Source: Holothuria scabra
Taxonomy: Eukaryota; Echinodermata; Holothuroidea; Aspidochirotida; Holothuriidae
Reading direction: 5' to 3'
Length of the DNA: 64,000 bases
NCBI GenBank assembly: GCA_037179385.1
Contig: CM074200.1
Location: 33,421,884 to 33,485,883, forward strand
A model generated the notes under the pieces. That model worked only from the letters and a program-made list of their open reading frames with translations, ran no database searches and had not been told where the DNA came from. The position numbers and the translations under genes are program-made. Shown here piece after piece: positions 57,912 to 64,000 of the stretch; the stretch's first letter is position 1; every line of letters starts with the position of its first letter.

Positions 57912-59390
57912 AACATAACATAACGTAACAAGTTTAAGGGCAAAGGAGGGTAAAAAACCCCATAAGATGCCCTATAGAACAGACCCAAAACCAACACCTA
58001 ATCCAAACAAAGACTAAACAAACCCAATACAATCAGATCCTGCCACTGTCACATAATACTTGTCAATGCTAATCCGTGAAGCAGTTGACTGAAGGGCATT
58101 AACAACCCACTCAGGGAGACTGTTCCACTCATTGACAACCCTATGAGAGAAACTGAACTTTCTGATGTCAAGTCTAGAGAAACATTTTACCAGCTTCTTA
58201 TTATGGCCACGAACACAGGGATCAGCACAAATCTCTAAGTAGTTACAGTTAGACAGAGAATCATAACCAGAAAGGAACTTGAAAACCTGCAGCATATCCC
58301 CCCTAATCCTTCTTAACTCGAGAGAAGTAAGTCCTAGACAATTGAGCCTATCTTGATAAGGGAGATTACGCACATTGTGAATAAGCCGTGTGGCCCTCCT
58401 CTGAACCTGCTCTAAAATAAACTTGTCTTTTTCATAAAAAGGGCTCCATGCCTGCACAGCATAATCAAGATGTGGCCTAACCAACTGCTTATAAAGGTTT
58501 AGCACAATATCTTAACTGAAATTGCTGAAATTCCTCTTGATTAAACCAAGCACCATATTAGCCCTAGCAGCAGCTGCTGCGCACTGCCTAGAAGGCTTCA
58601 AATCGTTTGAAATGACTACACCCAAGTCTTTTTCAGAAGTCACATTACCTAGAACACTAAGAGCCATGGTATGCTTATGACCCAAATTCTTGGATCCAAA
58701 GTGAAGAACTTTGCATTTATCAGCATTAAAAGACATTTGCCAAGTCTGAGACCAAGTAACTAGCCTATCTAAGTCCCTCTGCAACAGAGAAGTATCCTTT
58801 CCATGGGCGTCCGCAGGTATGGGCAAGGGGGGGGCACTTGCCCCCCCCCCCTGGAAAATCAAAAATTTGAAAAAATGTATAAAATCAAAGCAAAAACCCG
58901 AACAAAACGTGTTTTCCAAGTTTATATGCGAAAAATAGGCTTTAGAAATGCCATTTCAGGCGATCTGGGAGGCATTTTGGGCTGAAATTTTTGCATGCTT
59001 TGTGTCAATTCCTGGTGACTTGGAGGTTTTGCCCCTCCCAAGAAATTTCCCCCCCCCCCCTGACTTTTTTTCTGCGGACGCCCATGATCCTTTCCGTCAT
59101 TAACATTCCTATAGAGCTTAGTGTCATCAGCAAACTTACTAATACAGGATAAGAGAGAGCAATCGATATCATTTATAAAAACTAGAAAAAGAATTGGGCC
59201 CAGAACAGAACCTTGTGGTACTCCACTTGTGACATCATTCCAAGAGGAGAAATTGCCATTTACAACAACCCTCTGGGATCTACCAAAAAGCCAAGACTTG
59301 ATCCAGTCCGCACATCTGCCCTGGATGCCTAACTGATGCAATTTTACCATAAGTCTCCCTAATGGGACTTTGTCAAATGCCAACTTCTTA
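57912..59390 (-). mobile_element. 5'-truncated LINE fragment, second copy
   Basis: Same family as the copy at 470-2981. Starts inside the reverse transcriptase ([15 protein letters not shown]) and runs to the 3' end with a short TTATG-type tail at 57913-57931. The frame is broken by one in-frame TAA at 58512 and by a DNA element insertion at 58802. Apart from these it is nearly intact, so it is younger than the first copy. Confidence 0.9.
58802..59086. mobile_element. hAT-like miniature element inserted in the LINE
   Basis: 285 bp with perfect 15-bp inverted ends (CATGGGCGTCCGCAG) and an 8-bp target duplication (ATCCTTTC) on both sides. CA...TG ends plus an 8-bp duplication fit hAT. A short hairpin (GGGCAAG and CTTGCCC around a poly(G) run) sits near the left end. 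Confidence 0.88.
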
Positions 59391-60876
59391 CCTTGAACAA
59401 AGGTTCGATTATTAATAGCTTTTATTGGAGAATTTTTTGAATTTAATGAAAGAAAATGTAGTCTTTTGGTAAGTTTGAATTGAATTCGTTGTATTTTATT
59501 TAGTGGTCTGCCTTTTGTATTGTCGGGTGAATGCGTATCGAAAAGTTTCGATCATGAACTACACATATATGCGTTACAGTGTGTGAGCGCATGGTTTATT
59601 GTCGGTTTTTCGCTACTCGGGGTTGTTTTAAGGTCAGGCTAATTTGGATTTGAGATGTTCGAACTATCACAAACCCAGTGAATACTTTTTTTGATTGGGT
59701 ACACACTTTAATTTTGTCGTTAATCATTCATTTATGGGAATTGATTTCTGGCTAAGCAAAAATGTGCTTTTCACCCAAAATTTACTGACATAATTTAAAG
59801 GATTAATACTACTAGCCACAAATATATCGAAATGGCTAAACGCGTTTCTGGCCATTGCATATGTCACAAGTAGCAGGAGGAAAAGAGTTGGTTTTATTAG
59901 AATCTATAATTTTGTCGTAAACCGCGTTTGTGTGACATGAAATAACGCATTATTTGGGGGGGGGGGGAATTCCTCCAGATTATGACGTCACAAAATTCTG
60001 AAATCGTCAAAAATCATGTATTTTGAAAACCGGCGTTTCATGGGCTGCATATATCATTTCGAAGCATAACTGATTAAGCTTAACTTAATTAGAACGATTT
60101 AGAAATTTTGGTATAATATGAGCAAATGATCGTTTTTGTACCGTAACTTTTCGATATGTGATGTCCATAGGCGAACGGGGGAAATTTTGAGGGGCAATTG
60201 AGTATTTTTGCCCAAAGAATATGACACCGTTTATCATGTTTTGGCCATGTTCTGCCCGAATAAACCCACTGCTTTGCCCGAATAAACCCACTGCTTTCCC
60301 TGAATTGGGAGTGCAAGTGCCCCCCCCCCCCTGCACCTCCGCCTCGTGCGCCTATATTGGGGTGATTGAAGTTGGCTTGGGTTTTTTATCGTAAGGCGTA
60401 TCCACTATCAAAGGCGTCGATTTGACTTTCAAAGTGGGGGGACATCTGGCCGAATTTTCTTCTCCTGTCCTGCCAAGGTGTCCACCACTAGCGTAGCCAG
60501 AGGGGGGTAGGGGGAAGAGTTCCCCCCAGAAATTTTGGGGACGAGATGGCCGAAGTTAAAAAATGAAGGAAAGCAAAAAGAAAAAATCCACTAGTGAGAG
60601 GAAGAAGAAAGGGATGTGCACAGCGATAGTCCCGCGATCCCTAAAGGCGTTTAAGCATATATCTGTAGGGGATAAGGTGAGGCGTATTTTGACCCACTTC
60701 CAGATATATTTCAATCCTCGTATAGTACAAATGGTTCTCAACATGCCACAATTTATGCAAATCTTTCACAAACTAACCAAATTTTCGCGCGCTCCGAGCG
60801 CTTTAACCTCACCTGGTACTTAATAACAATGGGAGATAGCATACATTCGGACCCCCAACATAACTCGCACCTTCAG
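59391..60876. other. Stretch without recognised gene
   Basis: Contains poly(G)/poly(C) tracts near 59948 and 60320 and a hAT-like end near 60489 (AGCGTAGCCAGAGGGGGG). No coding evidence. Confidence 0.45.
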
Positions 60877-61313
60877 CAAGGGTGGCACTAGTGGGGAAGG
60901 TTTGGCTTCTGACGGGGAAATGATCCAATGTCGTCGGAGAGCCTTAATACGTAAGCCTATATAGGCTACTGTATGAAACGATGGGTAAACTCAACGATAT
61001 TTAGTCGAACCAACAATGTTCTTGTCTTTGCTCATAGACGGGCATATTCTCCAGTTGAAACCCCGACGTTTTCAATTTTCCTCACAAAAAGACCCAAAAC
61101 TTCTTAACATGTTCCAAAATTCTAGAAATATTTTCAAATATTTTAAATATCTCTTAAAAAGAGCGAAAGAGCTTCGCGCGCCGCAAATTATTTCTGCCCC
61201 TCAGTACGGCATCCGTTTTGCGAAAAAATGCCTTTGTCAGGGTTCTAAATTGCTGTCCCTCCCCCGTCTGAGAGGTTTTCGTCCATGCTGGGCAAATTCT
61301 GGTGCCACCCAGG
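60877..61313. mobile_element. Miniature element with GGTGGC ends, copy 2
   Basis: Left end CAAGGGTGGCACTAGTGGGG, right end reverse complement CCTGGGTGGCACCAGAAT. Same family as 8400-10361, about 437 bp. Target duplication not clear. Confidence 0.5.
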
Positions 61314-61479
61314 CTTCGAATGTACCATGCATAGGTATCTCCGGAACTTCCCGGTCAAAGTTGGCGGGTTAAATGTTCCACTCGTAACAAAGTCGAACCC
61401 TCCCATTGTGAAAGTTACATATGGGCATGAAACTGTTCGGAATTGTTAAATTACGTTGACCAGTTTCCATAAGACTTTG

Positions 61480-62660
61480 AAGGCATGTCCACACAGGATG
61501 CGTTCCGTTCCGTTCCGGATAAGAAGCTGCACGTCACTTTTATCACTTTGCACGTAAATCAATGGAACCGTCCACACAGGATGCGTTGCGTTCCGTCACG
61601 ATCGATGCGGAAAAAAGTTGACGTATCCTTCCGCATGAGTCAAATTTTGGCAAAGTCCATGTGCGTTCAGAAACAAAGTTGACGTACGGAAGCATGCGTC
61701 AACTTTGATTTCTTTCATGTTTTTCTTTCATGAAATGCAATTTAACGGGATATGGATGCAAAATGGTAGTATGTTCGAGCTTGAAATAACAATGAAACGC
61801 CTACTAAATAAGTGAAAAGCTCACTTTTGGGGGCATTTTTTCACAACATTGGGAATGTATACGTAGGCCTATGATTCTTTGGGTACCCATTACCCTTGCA
61901 ATATTATTGACTTCGGTAGTGGAAAAACGTTGTATATTTTGTTGGAACGGTAGGCAGGGGAAGTCTGGACACTAGACATGGCTGCACATGGACATTTCAC
62001 GGCACACGAGAAAATATAAATATACAATTTAGTGTATATAGTAATCAGTGGCGTAGCTTCGTGGGCTTATGGGATCGAGTCCTTCTCGTCTGTGGAGAAT
62101 GAGAGCTGCAATAACTACAATCTTGGACAAAACTAGATGGGACACCCCCGCTCCCTTGTGCAATGTTGGAGATAATGAGGTCAATTCGGGACGCATCATT
62201 TTCTTTGGGAACCAACCGTGACATTGTACTGGAGGACAGGGGTTTCGCAAATCTATTTCCAGTAGGACACAACAATTTAAAGGGGGGGGGGGGAGTAGAG
62301 GTCGTGCAAATACCACTCGTCACCATAAACAACATAGAGACGTGAGGTGTTCCAACAGTTTTGTCCAAGATTGTAGGTCGTCGTCACTGCTAGAGTCACT
62401 TATGGTAGTTTTATTGAATATCGTGAGTGACGGTGACTGTGGCTGCGAACTTGACCACGATTTTAATAAACTTTTTTGTCAATCAGCATGCATTGTCATT
62501 GGAAACTACACACTGCATCTCAAAGTGACGCATCGAAATTGACGTAGTGTGAACGCATCCTGTACAGACATCCATGCGTCTTGACGTATCCGGAAGGATG
62601 CGGGAAAAAAACGTGTCGTATCCGGAACGGAACGTAACGCATCCTGTGTGGACAAGCCTT
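61480..62660. mobile_element. 1.18-kb inverted-repeat DNA element
   Basis: Left end AAGGCATGTCCACACAGGAT, right end reverse complement AAGGCTTGTCCACACAGGAT, matching over about 45 bp including CGTTCCGTTCCGGATA. A hAT-like end (CAGTGGCGTAGCTTCG, 62046) lies inside. Internal open frames have no recognised domain. No target duplication seen. Confidence 0.7.
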
Positions 62661-64000
62661 AAGAATGTCATAATGCCATAATTACGGAACCTTTCCATGA
62701 ATCAAATGGATGGTTCTGCTTTCAATGTTTTTACTCTTATGAAAACAATTTAAATGACGCAGCTCAAAACAAATGTTTACGCCACCCACTAGCATTATCA
62801 AGGATGGAATTTTACATTAATGTATACTGGCTGGGTAAAGAGATATCTTCCCTACTGCCTACGTTGACTTCTTTGAAGTTTTTCACCACTTTCTTCTCTA
62901 GCTTCGAAGGAGGCCTATAGTTGACCTTCCTTCATCTCACAGTTGAAAAAAATGTGTAGGCCTAGTTTCTTCGCGAAAATATAATTATAATAGCGCAGAT
63001 GAGAGGCTCAAAAGTTGAAGAAGTACCAACATTTGCATCTGAGCCCCCTTCTGAGAGCAAAATTTTTTCAAAGGACACCCTCAACTTGGACCCCTTCCTC
63101 AGGACGTCGGGCCATCTGCATTGTCCATCGTAAAGATCATGAATACACCACTAATACCCCGGACGGCGGTCAAGAATGGGGACGATGAGTCGACTTTGCC
63201 CCCTCACACCAAAAACCTGACTTCGCCCCTGGTGTCCACAGTGGCGTAGCTACATATTTTTTGCGGGGGAGAGGGTGCATCCAAACTTTACGATTTTGTG
63301 AAAACCGCTGTACTAGGGACTAAATTTGCGGACCGCGAAGTGCGCTAAAACGTTCGTCCTTTTTCGAATATTTGAAAATATGGAGCTTGTATTGCAGAAA
63401 AGTTTGGATTTTGAGTTTCCTGTAAGGAAATTTGAAAAGTTGGGGAATTACTGGAGAATTTGTATACCCTGTTAAATATGAGACTGGGCGGCGACCAAAG
63501 ATCGTCGGTACTAGATTATGTTATCCAACGCCTACGAAATAAGGCTCTCCAACGAAATTTAAGAGCTTAAACTGGAGAAAATTTGGAATTTTATGAAAGG
63601 AGATTTATAAAAACAGCACTGCAGTTACCGTTGTACTTGATGATCTGGTGTCACATGTAGCAAATTTCCGATTTTGTCACCTCCAGAGCTCGGAAAAGTT
63701 TACAAAATTGAAGGTATGAGTGAGCACCTCTGCTTAGGAATTGTAATTTGCGGCGCTCGAAGCGCGCGGAAAATTTTGCTTTTTGGAACAACTAAAGAAA
63801 CGTCTTGTTCAACAATGCGCATCAACCCTAAATTTGAGCTGGCCGCGGCTCTTTTTCCAGTTGTGGCTCACTGGCATGTTTTCTCTACTCCATTGCTTAT
63901 GCGAAGCGTCACGCACGAAGAGGGACATATTCTAAGCATTCTGGGTAAATTTTAATTTTTATTTTTTATTCATTTCCCATGTTCGGTTCGAGATATTTTC
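62661..64000. other. Transposon debris without recognised gene
   Basis: Includes a hAT-like end at about 63239 (CAGTGGCGTAGCTACA) and the SINE-like fragment at 63840. Small open frames here have no recognisable domain. Confidence 0.45.
63840..63920 (-). mobile_element. SINE-like fragment, copy 6
   Basis: Body fragment with TTTTCCAGTTGTGGCTCACT and CTCCATTGCTTATGCG on the plus strand. Confidence 0.5.

Overview
The window is a metazoan nuclear genomic segment. It is AT-rich, has long introns with GT-AG splice sites on the minus strand, and carries many transposable-element remnants. There are no operons, ribosome binding sites or prokaryotic genes. The transposon mix (CR1/L2-like LINE pieces, hAT-like and piggyBac-like miniature elements, tRNA-derived SINE-like repeats) and the protein text suggest a marine invertebrate, possibly an echinoderm or other deuterostome. 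That assignment is an inference, not a reading of the sequence.

The only host gene I can support covers about 44 kb of the minus strand, from a start codon at 57218 to a stop at 13307. I reconstructed 30 coding exons by matching splice sites and codon phase across every junction. The model predicts about 1,174 residues: a short N-terminus, two calponin-homology (CH)-like domains, a charged helical stretch, an unrecognised conserved-looking block, roughly a dozen degenerate ankyrin repeats and a basic, His/Ser-rich tail. I do not recognise a named orthologue. The architecture suggests a cytoskeleton-associated scaffold, which is inference. The uncertain part is exon 3, where two frames are open and the splice acceptor is ambiguous.

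Layout. 1-3607: a DNA transposon with matching terminal inverted repeats, interrupted by a decayed LINE and retaining a HIRAN-like open frame. 3608-13306: transposon debris (hAT-like ends, diverged tandem repeats) and probably the gene's 3' UTR. 13307-57218: the CH-ankyrin gene. Its introns hold a 2.07-kb array of 56-bp units, a 145-bp array full of nuclear-receptor-like half-sites, two piggyBac-like elements, a 900-bp inverted-repeat element, SINE-like copies and several minisatellites. 57219-57911: promoter side of the gene. 57912-59390: a second, younger LINE fragment on the minus strand with a hAT-like miniature element inside it. 59391-64000: more inverted-repeat elements and repeat fragments; no host gene was seen.

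The most interesting items are the CH-ankyrin architecture, the two competing frames of exon 3, a 68-bp tandem duplication that triplicates the exon 9 splice donor, and the 145-bp array whose units each carry a series of TGACCY half-sites.
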